Positions 10,561 to 20,567 of a stretch of DNA of 20,567 nt are shown here, in pieces. Source of the stretch: Sphacelaria rigidula. Its lineage: Eukaryota; Phaeophyceae; Sphacelariales. The stretch lies in contig CAXNAA020000517.1 in NCBI GenBank assembly GCA_964200075.2, positions 1 to 20,567 of the forward strand. Direction: 5' to 3'. A program made the translations under genes and the position numbers. The notes beneath the pieces are model-generated. The model worked only from the letters and a program-made list of their open reading frames with translations. It was not told the DNA's origin and ran no database searches. The first letter of the stretch is position 1. Each line of letters begins with the position of its first letter.

Positions 10561-12077
10561 GTGGGGATGAAAAAAACTGCGGAAGTTAGGACAGCGGCGA
10601 ATACCGCACTGCGATACCTAGCTTTGTACTTTTTTGGTTTTGGTCCTTGTCGTTACGGGTGAGGTTCGTAAAGGTGTGGTACAGCAAATAGATGGCTGAC
10701 GGCAAGTGGCGTGGGTACATGGTCGTTGGTGTCAGGATATATTCGAGAAGGGTTGAGCTCAAGCTTCGCGCATGGGAGTTATTGCACTACAAAAGCTTGC
10801 CCTCGACCATGAAGGAAGGAACACTTGACGATTTAATGACTACTGTGACGGCACAGCCTACATCGAGGAATCTGGCTCCGGTCCAGCCACCTCATTCCCC
10901 TGTGATATTCCCCAACTGTGAATCACGTCTCTCGATCTTCGATTTGCATGGCATACGAAAGGTCGTTGACGGGAACTCGCATGCGGGAACTGGAATGTCC
11001 GTGTTGTATTGAGGATTCGGCACGGGGGGAAGGCTGCCAGACGTACCCACATGTCTGGAATTAGAAATGATGGAGCTCGGAAATAGTCGAGTGGTCACTC
11101 GTTGTGCCACCATTTCCCAGTTGACTGATACTTATTTGGTCATTGGCCGGCGAATAATACGTCAAATTTGGGCTAATTCCTAAGTGCAAAGCTGGTAATG
11201 GTGGGTGAAGGTTTGAGACCGTTGTCCTCCGTTACCAAAAATGGATTACCAGTTATAATTGTTTCCATTGCCAAGCTCTCAGGAAGTAAGATAACTGGAC
11301 CCGTAGCAAGGATGCACTGCTTCCGACACTGGTACAATTTGACCGCTAGTTGTACAGATCAATGGAGCGGAGATGAAATATCCAGGTCATGCGTCCCAAT
11401 TGTTTCAGTAATTGCTGGAGAACGCGTGGAAGCGTGAAAAACGGCTCACCAAGCCATCATGCAGCTACCGCTAATGGCCTCCTCACTGATAACTCTCGAA
11501 GGCGGTTTTGACTACCCCTGGTTCATGCAGATTGTTCAATATGGCCGGATGGAAAGGGATAGCGCGCGGTCCAGGCTGAGACGTGCTATCCCTTACCGTC
11601 GCTGCACGCGAGTGCCATGAACGCGATGATTTGCCCGTTTGGTCTCTCTCCCTCGAATGATATGTGTCACGAACGCGATGACTTACTTGGAACAGAACAT
11701 GTAAGCATGGAAGTGTTCGACGAATTGTACATCCAGTAGCTGTCGTCAGAAACCACGTGCCGTACTTGTTTACTTGCGTTCATTATGTGTCTTTCCGAGA
11801 CGAACAGAATTTCATTTCTCATACCAGCTACGAAAGCAAGGGCGCATCTCTCACGAACTGTACTTGTACACATACGTTTCGCTAGAGCTTCACAGAGCGA
11901 CCGAAATTTTGCTTTTTGGCTGAGAATTTTGTATTATTTGGGATGTAGAAAAGACGGAAAATTAACACGAACAAATCTGCGGGACCAAAAAACACATTCT
12001 CGCAGTTTGGAAAATATCGAGCTAACCCGAGACTACTGTACTTGATATTGGCCCGCCCTCGCGATAGGTCACTCATA
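10561..12077. other. Gene-free spacer between the two membrane genes (left part)
   Basis: No coding segment with a recognisable family, exon partner or convincing length is present. A short inverted repeat sits at 11554-11594. The phrase AACGCGATGA occurs twice, about 45 bases apart, near 11620 and 11663. Nothing else was seen. Confidence 0.4.
11554..11594. repeat. Short inverted repeat (hairpin-forming)
   Basis: The left arm AAGGGATAGC (11554-11563) and right arm GCTATCCCTT (11585-11594) are perfect reverse complements. The intervening loop is 21 bases, and a couple of further pairs are possible inside. No gene adjoins it. Confidence 0.7.
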
Positions 12078-12104
12078 CCCCCCCCCCCCCCCCCCCCCCC
12101 CCCC
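12078..12104. repeat. Poly-C homopolymer run, 27 bases
   Basis: An uninterrupted run of 27 C residues is followed by GCG and six more C. It is the longer of two such runs in the window. The count is likely unreliable because of homopolymer sequencing error. Confidence 0.9.
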
Positions 12105-12961
12105 GCGCCCCCCTTTTACTTCATCCATATAACCCGCACCGTGGTGCTTCCCTCCCTCGAGCGATAGGGTGGTTGGTGGGAAAAATTGATCAAGTGCCAG
12201 GGACTACTGTACTACTGAGACTGCTGGCGTGTCGCTGTCTGGTCAGCTGGTCTCGAGTGATACAGTCTGCTGTGGTGCTCTTGCACTAGACCAGACTCGC
12301 TCGCTTGAACCAACTCTGTGGTGTTTGTGCCTTGGACACGCGATCCCTTATATGTTGTTCCAACTTCGGCGTACACCAGAATGCATCCCTTATAATTCGT
12401 CATCCGCCAACACAAACCTCGTACAGTATCCATACTGAATACACCCAATTTGAGAACTGGGGTGAAACCTCACCCGCGTTATTTTCTTTAAAGCATGACT
12501 CTACCTGACACCCTGCAACACCTAAAATAATGACAAAAAACACATCCCCCTCCTCCAGTTTTTTTCAATGGTGAACTAGCGATTCTGCACACAGTATTTC
12601 AAAGCACAATTACCAAAATATTGTCCCGAATCTCAACCGACCCAGCTGTTCTAAATCGCCCATTCTCACCTCAATTTTTCGATGAGTTTGGCTTCTAAAT
12701 TTGGTGTGCAGTGAACATAATAACAACAGGAATTTTGGTGAGTCAAGATTTTACGTGTGTGTCAGTCCGCTTCTTTACTTGTGTGGACGGCAAAAATAAA
12801 ATCTGGGAAAGTGCCTTTTTCGAGCTTTTCCCTCGTTTTACGCCCCAAAAGGGAGTTAAGCGGAGTTTGACACCTTGGAATGACTTGCTGAACTAGTTGA
12901 GGCGATTCCAAGACATCTTGTTTTCCGGTGGCCGCAGTTTCTATTTTGGCCGAACGAGAAC

Positions 12962-13056
12962 TTTTGTCGAAGAACGGTGAAAAACCGTCAAATCTAGAAA
13001 AAATCGCCAATTTCCTCTAAATAAACATGACTGTTTTCTACCGTTCTTCGACAAAA
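12962..13056. repeat. 24-base inverted repeat with ~50-base loop
   Basis: The left arm contains TTTTGTCGAAGAACGGT (from 12962). The right arm contains ACCGTTCTTCGACAAAA (ending 13056). These 17 bases are perfect complements, and the match extends to about 24 bases with two mismatches. A smaller hairpin (ACGGT-GAAAA-ACCGT) is nested at the inner end of the left arm. It could be a miniature transposon relic or a structured RNA; neither is shown. Confidence 0.8.
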
Positions 13057-14201
13057 AAACACTGCTTCCTTGTGGTGAGGGCAGAAAAAAAATCGCTTTT
13101 TGGCTTTTCGAGACTTCTTTTTTTCATTAGTCCAAGAGAGATTGTCTTCGAAAATAAGGTCCAATTCCACATCAACAACAACAACACTGCTTTCCTTTGA
13201 TGAGAAACAGCTTTCTCACGTGGACGACCTCATGACCCTGGACCTCACTGAAATTACACTTTTTGGGGGATCTTTCGTCTCCGTTCCTCAAAAAGTACGC
13301 CCGGACGGACCATTTTATTGCCTTGATTTCGGAGTGAAATTAAAGGGACGCAGTTAGCCCGAAAATGGCGTGTTCGCACATACTCTCTTTAGGGAAACGG
13401 AAGAGGGGAAACATGAATTACACTTTGACCAAGATATTGTGTGCGAAGTGGACAAAACGTAGCATTTTAGCCCAATTATCGCAAGCTAAATTGCTGACAA
13501 TGGCGAAAACGAAGCGGGTTGAGTTTTTCTCCAAAGTGCATTTTTGAGTGCATGCATATTGTTTGCAATTTTATGATGTTCGAGAATATATTTTGCGTTG
13601 CCGTGCGCACCTCTGAATTACCACGACGTCATTACTCTGGGACTGCATGACTGATAGTTGTTGCACAGAGAGGTTAGATTTCTAGTTTTATTAGAGTGGT
13701 ATATCTCATGTTTTAATTTGATTTTTAGCTACGCACCCCCTCTCATATTACCCAAGAGCGCTGCGTAATATGCTAGCGTCAATACGTTGGTACCGATGTG
13801 CACGGGTCCTCCCTCCCTACCTCTCACTGGTCTCCAACGTCACCTGCCCAACTCTCTGTGCTCAAATGGACCCTGTCGTGAAAAATACTGTAGAGTATAT
13901 CATTACTCGCGATGTCATCACCAAGATCTGTCTCGGTATTCGTTTTTGTGTGGAGACACCATCCTGATGGATACACCCCTCCTGGTCTGCCGCACGACGA
14001 CCCCTGCTGCTGTGAACTTTGGGAAATACAACCACATAAGTTCGCCGCATATACAGGGTCTCGATTGTTAACCTGCAGAGCTTTATCTCTACCTCACCGC
14101 ACCACCCTCCCTCCTCCCACCTCCCACCCCGGTCATTCTCACAAGGGACCCTGCCACAATCTTCCCTTCGGAACAAAGGCAACACACACGTGAAAAAAGA
14201 T

Positions 14202-14259
14202 CCCTACGATCTTGCCTCTTTGTTTTTTTTCTGGGACCCCTTCATACTAAATCGTAGGG
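14202..14259. repeat. Short inverted repeat upstream of copy 2
   Basis: CCCTACGAT (14202-14210) and ATCGTAGGG (14251-14259) are perfect reverse complements separated by 40 bases. They end about 80 bases before the copy 2 start codon, so they fall in its promoter or leader. Nine bases is short and may be chance. Confidence 0.5.
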
Positions 14260-14340
14260 GCAAAGACCCCGGAGTTTAGTTCCGAATAAAAACGCCTATT
14301 GAGTTTTATTTGTGTTCTGAGAATCCTAAATAAAAAGAAA

Positions 14341-17300
14341 ATGGGAGAGAGTGATGCCGTTGCCTACTGCATCAAACCACCCAGCAAACCCTCACCCCCA
14401 CCCGAGAAGAAGAAGGATAAGGAAGAAGAGGAGAAGAAGGACAAAAAAACAATGGGCTACGATGGGCAGGTCGCACGAGCTACAATCTGGTGAGCAGCTG
14501 TGGCTTCTTTACACCTGGTCTGCTCTTGTGAGGCTTGGTCTCTACATGCAGTGATGAGATCGACATTTTTGGTCCTGAAAATATGCGCGAAAACTGGGTA
14601 CCGCAACCGGTACATGGTGTTTCTCACCAGGGTCCATGGTGTTGCTCACCAGGGTCCAGTTGTGCTGTCACGGCCTAGGCTGGTACCGCTCGAGTCGGGC
14701 TCATGTTGGTGTATCTCACAGTCCTACATGCGATCAACAGCCGCACTCTACTTCTCCTGCACCCCATGTCCCCAATGTGCTCTGTCTCTTGCGTTCTGGG
14801 TATTGTTCGCTGGGCGGATGTGGCGTACTGACTACTGTCTGTGTGATACCTTGCCCGTGTTGGTGCTGGTCCAACGATGCAGGGCTGGCGTGTACTTCAT
14901 ACTCTGGCTCATCCAACGGCTTTGGTGGTGAGTGAGGTACTGTAAGGGAAGTGTGACATTTCAATGTTGTCGAAACGCTCTATGTGCTGGAGCGTGGTGT
15001 GTGCTTCTGTGTGCCAAGGTTTGAGGAAAAGTCAGGTGCTTCCTTCCGTCCTGTTTCTTGTCCAGGGTCCTGGAAAATCATCAACGGTATTTTTTGCGCG
15101 AATTCATGTTACAGGCAGCGCTTGAGCTTGCCCTCGTGCCGTCGCACTGGCACACTGGACGGCGCTGCGAGTTTGCCTTGGCTGTCTAGCGATACCAAAC
15201 CGCATGGTCAGCATGTCCAGCAGTACTAGGGCGTCCTAACGCTTCGATGGTACGCTGTGCGGTCACAGATGCCAAAGTGGATTGCCGATCAGCCGGTGCT
15301 TCTCCTGGGTTGTCATGTAACGTGAAGTTCTGAGTGGTACCATTTGTACTTCGCGGTAGGCTGTCACTCCTATGCATAACTCTCCGCCTCCGTTTGCTCT
15401 TGACCGAAACACACAGCCACCTGGGTCTACCGAAGACGTGTACCCTCGCGGAGGACCCCTTGGACGTGCTCACGGATTTGCTAGTTTTATTCACGTTTTC
15501 ACTGGCTCAGGTATGCCCGAAATGTTCTCGTTGTACGTCTGGAAGCCCGGTTTCCTTTTGACGTGATTTTGTTGGGGAGTAGGTTAGATACTGGGACTTG
15601 TACAGATGGAACTGCGGTGCGCTCCGGAAGCGAAGGTGTGTCAACATTTCCGTTCCTTCTCGACTTGCGCGTGCTAGTATCGGTGAGCCCGTCGAACTCG
15701 AGGTTCCCATCTCATGGTTTCTGGTGGCTGTTGCAACCTTTCATGCGCTACAGAACGCAAAATTGAGGGTTTTTTAGCACGAGTGGGTCGACATGAAGAC
15801 TTGCGTGAGTCTCGACATTTTACCCTGCTCCGACAACGCGAATGACACGTGACTTGACTGATACATTCCCATCACGCACAGCGCATCTTTTGAACTCGGG
15901 CAACAGTCGCTCCGGCGGCAGACGAGCGCCCGTGGGGGATCGATTGTTGTCGGGACCCCGGCAGGGCGCCTGTTGCGGGTTCCAGTTTGTTGGGGCAACT
16001 CGCCGGCGTATTAAATCGTCTTCACTGCACCTGTGCAGCCCGCGCTAATTTCAACTTCCGGTCATGGGGTAACCGGACCGCTCTCGACAGCGGGGGACAA
16101 GCAATTCGAAAGGGGGGGGTGGTACCAACGTCAAGATGTACCTCATCTGACTTTCATCACTTCATTTGTGCCGCATATTGAACCCGAATTGCGATCTAAC
16201 GTCGAGCCCATTTCTTTTCCCGCAGGCATGGTGGTGTGAACTGCTGGAGGAGCAGCGATTCGATCAACTCAAGAAAGCTCCCTGGACACTGGGCGTCATC
16301 TTTTTCATGTGAGTTTCCTTCATGATGCACTTCAGTGTCCACCAGCGGGAGGACATCGCGATGAGCCCTCGATCATTCTCCATGTGTCTTTTACGGTGAT
16401 GCTCCACTGTACGCTAACTGGAGGTCATTTTTGTCCCCCTCAATCGTCGCCACTGCTGTGCCTCGCACCACTGCTGTGCCTCGCAGGCCCCTGTTTGTTT
16501 CGGCCATGGGTCGCATCAACGGATTGAGACCGTGGGACGAGACGAACCCGGGGGAGGATTTCGACTTCTCTTCCATCCGGTCGACCATCTACATCTTCGG
16601 GCTCGTGTTCGTGGTGCTGTTCGTGTCGTGGCACTTTGCGCGCGCATGGCTCACTCTCCCTGGTGTATACCTGATTTCCGGAGTCGGGGAAGATGCCAAA
16701 CCCCCGGAGAAGAACCCCCAAAACCTTCTCGGTAAGTGTCGGGTGAAGTTGAATTTCGCAGCGGGTGACGGCAATTCTGATCAACCAGGTGTCCTGAACG
16801 CCGTCATCACGTTTCGTTGACCCGTATGGCGTTTGAATGTCACGCTTCATTCGGTGCGTGTTGCAGCTTTTTCACCAGCGCTGACAGCGTTGTACCGTGC
16901 CGTGTAACGGGAAGGTACCGGGTACTTGACGCTGGCGGCTGCTCGTTCATGACCATTTCTTTGTGTTCCCGCATTTGTCGCTCAACGTGATATTTTCATC
17001 TCCCGTCTCAACCCCCATCAACGCGCCCGAGTTTCCCCGGCGTTGCACGGACAGGAGCGATACGGGGTACTTTTGATCCCGGCACGAACGGAAATGAGGC
17101 AATTGAGGGGCATGTACGGATGCATTAGTGATCGTGGTACAGGCAGTCTAAGCTCATCTAACGTGAAAAGTTTACCGACGCAAGTGGGCAGGATTACTGG
17201 TGTATCCACACTGTGTATAATGACCAATCTTGCGTCAGTTTTTGTCACGAAAGCTTTTGGGCAATTTTGAGGGTGTACCTGCGCGAATCCACCATGAATA

Positions 17301-17873
17301 GGAACATGAGACCTATAACTGGAGGCATGGCAATTTGACCCCTGCCAAATGCGAGCCTCCCTTCCGTTGTCGTGAACAGTGACTACTGTGATGAGGACAC
17401 AAACTACCGTGTACTAGGTACTTCACGAACAAGATATGGCGTTCACATGCGTTTCTGCCACCCTGTACGGCACATGAACGTGTACTCCCCTGGTATTCGG
17501 AGCCAAAATTCGTGGTAACCGTCAGGGTTGACACTACCCTACCCTGCTGCACAGTGGCTTCGCCTCGAGGGTCGAAACACATCATATGGAAGGACAACAC
17601 CTGACATCCGCATACTCGTCTCCCCGTTCCTCGTGTACCGCAGGTATCTACATGGTGAGCCGCGTTGTGATCGTGGCGTACTGCATCCTCTTCGCCTCTT
17701 TCCTTTTAGCTAAGGACAACGGGATGGACTACAGGGGAGGGCTGTTGGCATGGGCGTTGTCGCTCATCGCATGCTTCCCTCACAACGTCAGCAATCTGTG
17801 GTTGGCGATCAACACGGGGATATTCCTTCACAGTATTGGGTCTCACCGCCTCGCGTTCCTGGGATGCAACTAG
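14341..17873 (+). CDS. Multi-pass membrane protein, tandem copy 2 (5 exons, 285 aa)
   Basis: Exons are 14341-14489, 15360-15510, 16226-16308, 16487-16731 and 17644-17873 (858 nt including TAG, followed directly by TAA). Introns are GT-AG (donors GTGAGC, GTATGC, GTGAGT, GTAAGT; acceptors TAG, then CAG three times), with phases 2, 0, 2, 1. The N-terminal 40 residues are Pro-rich and then a Lys/Glu run, different from copy 1. Hydrophobic segments lie near residues 50-64, 85-99, 117-134, 161-176, 211-231, 241-253 and 260-275. Blocks shared with copy 1 are LAEDPLDVLTDLLVL, AWWCELLEEQRF, HFARAWLTLPGVYLISG, LLAWALSL and TGIFLHSIGSHRLAFL. The loop after LISG is longer (about 195-209). Least certain is the first intron: its TAG acceptor was chosen because it keeps phase and aligns ARATIW with ARASAW of copy 1. 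No function is recognised. The gene lies 5.6 kb downstream of copy 1 in the same orientation, so the pair is a tandem duplication. Confidence 0.8.
14613..14656. repeat. 22-base tandem duplication inside copy 2 intron 1
   Basis: Two adjacent 22-base units (14613-14634 and 14635-14656) each contain CTCACCAGGGTC and differ at one base. The repeat lies within the first intron, about 120 bases after the donor. Confidence 0.85.
16450..16485 (+). repeat. 18-base tandem duplication at the copy 2 exon 4 acceptor
   Basis: CCACTGCTGTGCCTCGCA occurs twice in direct succession (16450-16467 and 16468-16485). The second unit is followed by G, giving the CAG acceptor at 16484-16486. The first unit is followed by C and so is not an acceptor. 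The intron here is only 178 bases. Confidence 0.9.
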
Positions 17874-19130
17874 TAAGGGGCGACGACGTTGCTTGCGTAC
17901 GGGGTGGCTTTGTCCCACAATATTTTATTGGTGTCGTTTGAGGAGGGTGAGCGTTTCATGGGTAACGCGGGTCGCGCTTCACATCTTGAGTGGTTTCGTT
18001 TGAACCATCTGTCTTCGTCCGTGTCGATCGTGTCTGTTGGAAACGTGCGCACCTTTCACCATTGGTCACCCCTCCCGTGTGACCGGTTAGGGCTTCTTCG
18101 CACAGCTTTTGTCATGAGTGGGGTGTCGTCGTTCGACTGGACACCACATTTTCGATTTTTGGTGGTGCCCGTCGGTCGTTCGAATTTTGAGCACAATGGT
18201 TGTGTTTCCGGAGTGAGCCGCAACTTTAGCCCTGGAGCTGTGACCCGTGGTTGTGTGGACGTTTGATTATCGTATGTGTGATCTGAGCGCGAAAACTGTC
18301 TTACTTTCGCAGTTTGTGTTTCCTCGGTATTATTTGGTCTTTGTCCTTTGATGTGTCCGTTGACGGTAAGTATCTGGTCCGTGGTGAGTTGAGAGGTTCA
18401 TTCTTGAGTGCACCATCCCCCCCGCCCCGATCAATCGTAACTCCAAGAGTTCTCTGGTTTATCGATTAGAGAGGGCATACCACCCCGCGCCGCGTGCTGA
18501 TTCGAGTATGTTTATTCCGACGTGTCAGGGAAAACATCTCGCGTCCGCCTCGAGGAAGGGTGGAACGTGTTGTATTAGAAATGAATGTTGAGGTGATGGC
18601 GTTGGCGCTTGTGGCTGGCGTTCGATATTTTTGTAGGTTTATTGGCATAACTGTATCTACCCTTTGCCGTTGTTGGAATAATGGAATCCTGGAAAAAGTG
18701 CCAACTATTGAGCGTTATGCAGAAAAGTTTTGAGTCGACGGGACCCTGAGCTGTCCTGAGAAAGATCTTACCCAGCGACTTTTGAATGAGACATGACACT
18801 TCACGCTAGTGCAGATTGCTGCACCGCCCTCCCGGTCGCCAGGTGTGAGATTACCGACTGACTTCAGGATGCTGAAATATCTGTATGCACCCCGACGTGG
18901 TCATGGCCGTCACCGCCCGCATGCGCCTGTGAGCATTGCACGCGAAAGGTGATATCTCAACTGACGAGTCGTGACATCGAAAAGCGGGAACAGAACATGT
19001 TGCTTGCGGAATTCAATACAATTCATGTAATTCTACGGTATAGCTGCATGAATGTTCTGAGGTTGATAGTGTCATTGGCCCTTGATCTGATCCACAACAC
19101 GCCAGGATCTTAATTTGAGTGCCACGACAG
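17874..19130 (+). other. Region downstream of copy 2, probable 3' untranslated part
   Basis: The first several hundred bases after the copy 2 stop are T/G-rich, with many GTTTG and TGTG stretches, like the region after copy 1. This fits a long 3' untranslated region. No AATAAA was found here, so the transcript end is unknown. Open frames (for example 17889-18266) show no recognisable family. Confidence 0.35.
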
Positions 19131-20567
19131 CAGTTTCCGCAGCGGAGTTGAGGATGGCCTGTCAGTCGCCCCGGGGGCTCAGTCGGTAACCTCGACACCT
19201 GCTGACGGTTGAGTCGTGGGTTGAATTCTCGGAGCGATGCTGGTTCTTTTTCACAACGCCCAACAAGGGAGAATTATCAAGGGTCGTGAGGACAGATTTG
19301 AACCGACGATTGATGGGGGGAAGGGAGAGCTGACCCACTTCCGCGACGTACAGTAAAGCCAAGCAATCCCGCCAAAGGAAGGTGTCGTACACATGACGAA
19401 CGAGAAAGTTTCCTGTGTTAACTCTCGTGTGGCCCTGGCTGGTGCGCCCACACATACCCAAAGATGTTGATTGGCGTCCGGAATAGATGGGACGTCCACA
19501 CAAAGGGGCAAATATACACCCCACCCCGCAAAGCCCGCCTCATACTGGGATTTTATCAAAGTTCAATGTTCCATTTCTTCAAAACAAGATGAATCACGGA
19601 AATTGTCGAAACAAAGCCCTCTGACATCTGAGGTCGTCGGGACAGAGCGGGCAAGGAGCAGAGGGAGATGTACGAACCCCGCACAGCCCATCACACCCTT
19701 CGGTTTTTGTCAGTGCGTTGATCAATCTCTTGCAACGAACTAAACAGAAGAGATCGAAACAGAGTTTATTGACCACTTTCTTGCGACGACGTTGACAAGA
19801 AAAAACGAAGAAAATCATCACAATTTTTGAAGAAATGCCCTCCGGGGGGAGGGGTCAAGGGACCTCCTACATGTCCGAATATTTCCTCCGCGCTGCCCCG
19901 TGTATGCGCGGGAAAAAAATGTTGCCGAGCTGGGCCAGCCTAGACACGGATTCAAACTCTCAAAGCTATATCTCGTCGACACGGACGAGTTGGGCCGTGA
20001 TCCACAGTAATCGTCCAGCCAAGGGGAAGGTGCCCATCTGCTCATAATTTTGGGCCCATATTTTCTTGTTAATAAAATCTCAAGTCTGGTAATTCCTATA
20101 CCTAACGGAGATAGCGTCCATACTATAATCTCTATGAAACCCCGAACGACGCATTCAGCGGATGAATTTTGGTGTGGACATTCCCTGGAGCACGGGGAGA
20201 CGATAGATTCCCTTACCCTCACCTAATTCATAATCTATCTCGATATATGGCGCACACAAGTTTCCATACTAAAATCAGTATATTACGAGCAGATGCGCTA
20301 GATTAGCTGAACCTGGATATCGCGTCTCAGTTTTGAGAGAGTCATGGTATAAAATTTCGTATGGAGAACCGCTAGTGCATAATAAAGCTTATAAGGCCGG
20401 ATGTTATGGTACACAGATTTTTGGCCCACGGATTGTTCACTTCTGGTACATTTGAGCCACTTTTTGGCCCCCAAACAGGGAAAATGGTCAACAAACGTCT
20501 TGGACACTTTGCATCACCCCACAGAGAGGAGCCTAGTCTGCTTTTCAGATTCGCTTGGATCCGAGGT
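19131..20567. other. Gene-free right end of window
   Basis: No supported gene is present. Two weak tRNA-promoter-like patches are present: GGCTCAGTCGGTAA with GGGTTGAATTCTC on the plus strand (about 19164-19235), and GGTTCAAATCTG on the minus strand near 19300. Neither folds into a convincing cloverleaf by eye. A motif at 19926-19944 is nearly identical to one at 1157-1175. Minus-strand frames here (up to 134 codons) have no recognised family. Confidence 0.35.

Larger units (their letters stand above)
12105..14340. other. Gene-free spacer upstream of membrane gene copy 2
   Basis: No supported gene was found. The part around 12540-13560 is more A/T-rich with many T and A runs, and contains a strong inverted repeat (12962-13056). 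Pyrimidine-rich tracts near 13810 and 14090-14140 resemble pre-acceptor tracts, but no matching exon was identified. The last ~150 bases should hold the copy 2 promoter and leader. No TATA-like box was obvious; AATAAA at 14285 and AAATAAAA at 14328 are merely A-rich leader sequence. Confidence 0.4.

Noticed and set aside
13100-13357. 85-codon plus-strand frame in the A/T-rich block
   Set aside because: It lacks an ATG start, has no family resemblance, and sits in low-complexity sequence beside an inverted repeat.
15334-15561. Frame at 15334 as the start of copy 2
   Set aside because: It begins with GTG, not ATG. The part before 15360 has no homology to copy 1, while the TAG acceptor at 15358-15359 joins in phase to the ATG exon at 14341.
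16440-16850. 136-codon minus-strand open frame
   Set aside because: It is the antisense shadow of copy 2 exon 4, which aligns with copy 1 in the plus-strand frame.
19818-20222. 134-codon minus-strand frame near the right edge
   Set aside because: No recognisable motifs were seen. Part of the peptide derives from the A-box-like repeat motif, which commonly yields spurious frames.
1-20567. CRISPR array, bacterial operon or phage content
   Set aside because: There are no regularly spaced identical repeats and no compact gene layout. Spliced exons show that the DNA is eukaryotic.

Overview
The window is eukaryotic nuclear DNA. Its genes are split by GT-AG introns of about 180 to 3100 bases. Exon evidence comes from two homologous loci that support each other's splice sites, and base composition looks roughly balanced, with long T/G-rich stretches after the genes. 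Together with one recognisable eukaryotic-type MAPEG fragment, this would suit a stramenopile alga such as a brown alga. That organism guess is low confidence and rests on general character only.

Layout. Positions 1-1370 hold no supported gene, only a poly-C run and a weak tRNA-promoter-like motif. Positions 1371-1838 are two imperfect tandem copies of a ~225-base unit. On the minus strand, 1781-2525, lies a MAPEG-family gene (membrane glutathione/eicosanoid-type enzyme family). It has a clean first exon, but its second exon appears frameshifted, so it is probably a pseudogene. Its start is preceded by a CAG/CAA repeat. A ~1-kb divergent spacer then leads to the main content of the window.

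The main content is a tandem pair of homologous multi-pass membrane protein genes, both on the plus strand. Copy 1 spans 3574-8764 in five exons and encodes 278 aa. Copy 2 spans 14341-17873 in five exons and encodes 285 aa. I reconstructed both by matching exons between the copies, and every splice junction keeps frame. They share conserved blocks (LAE-PL-VLTDLLVL; AW-CE--EE-RF; HFA-AW--LPG--LISG; LLAW-LSL; TGIFL--IG--RL-FL) and a likely 6-7 transmembrane layout. I do not recognise the family. Only two of the six distinct intron positions are shared; each copy has two of its own.

The 5.6 kb between the copies and the last 2.7 kb contain no gene I can support. They hold a probable T/G-rich 3' untranslated region with a 98-base duplication, a 27-base poly-C run, and several inverted repeats. 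No CRISPR array, rRNA, intact tRNA or intact transposon was seen. The paired membrane genes presumably do related jobs, but nothing in the sequence says what.
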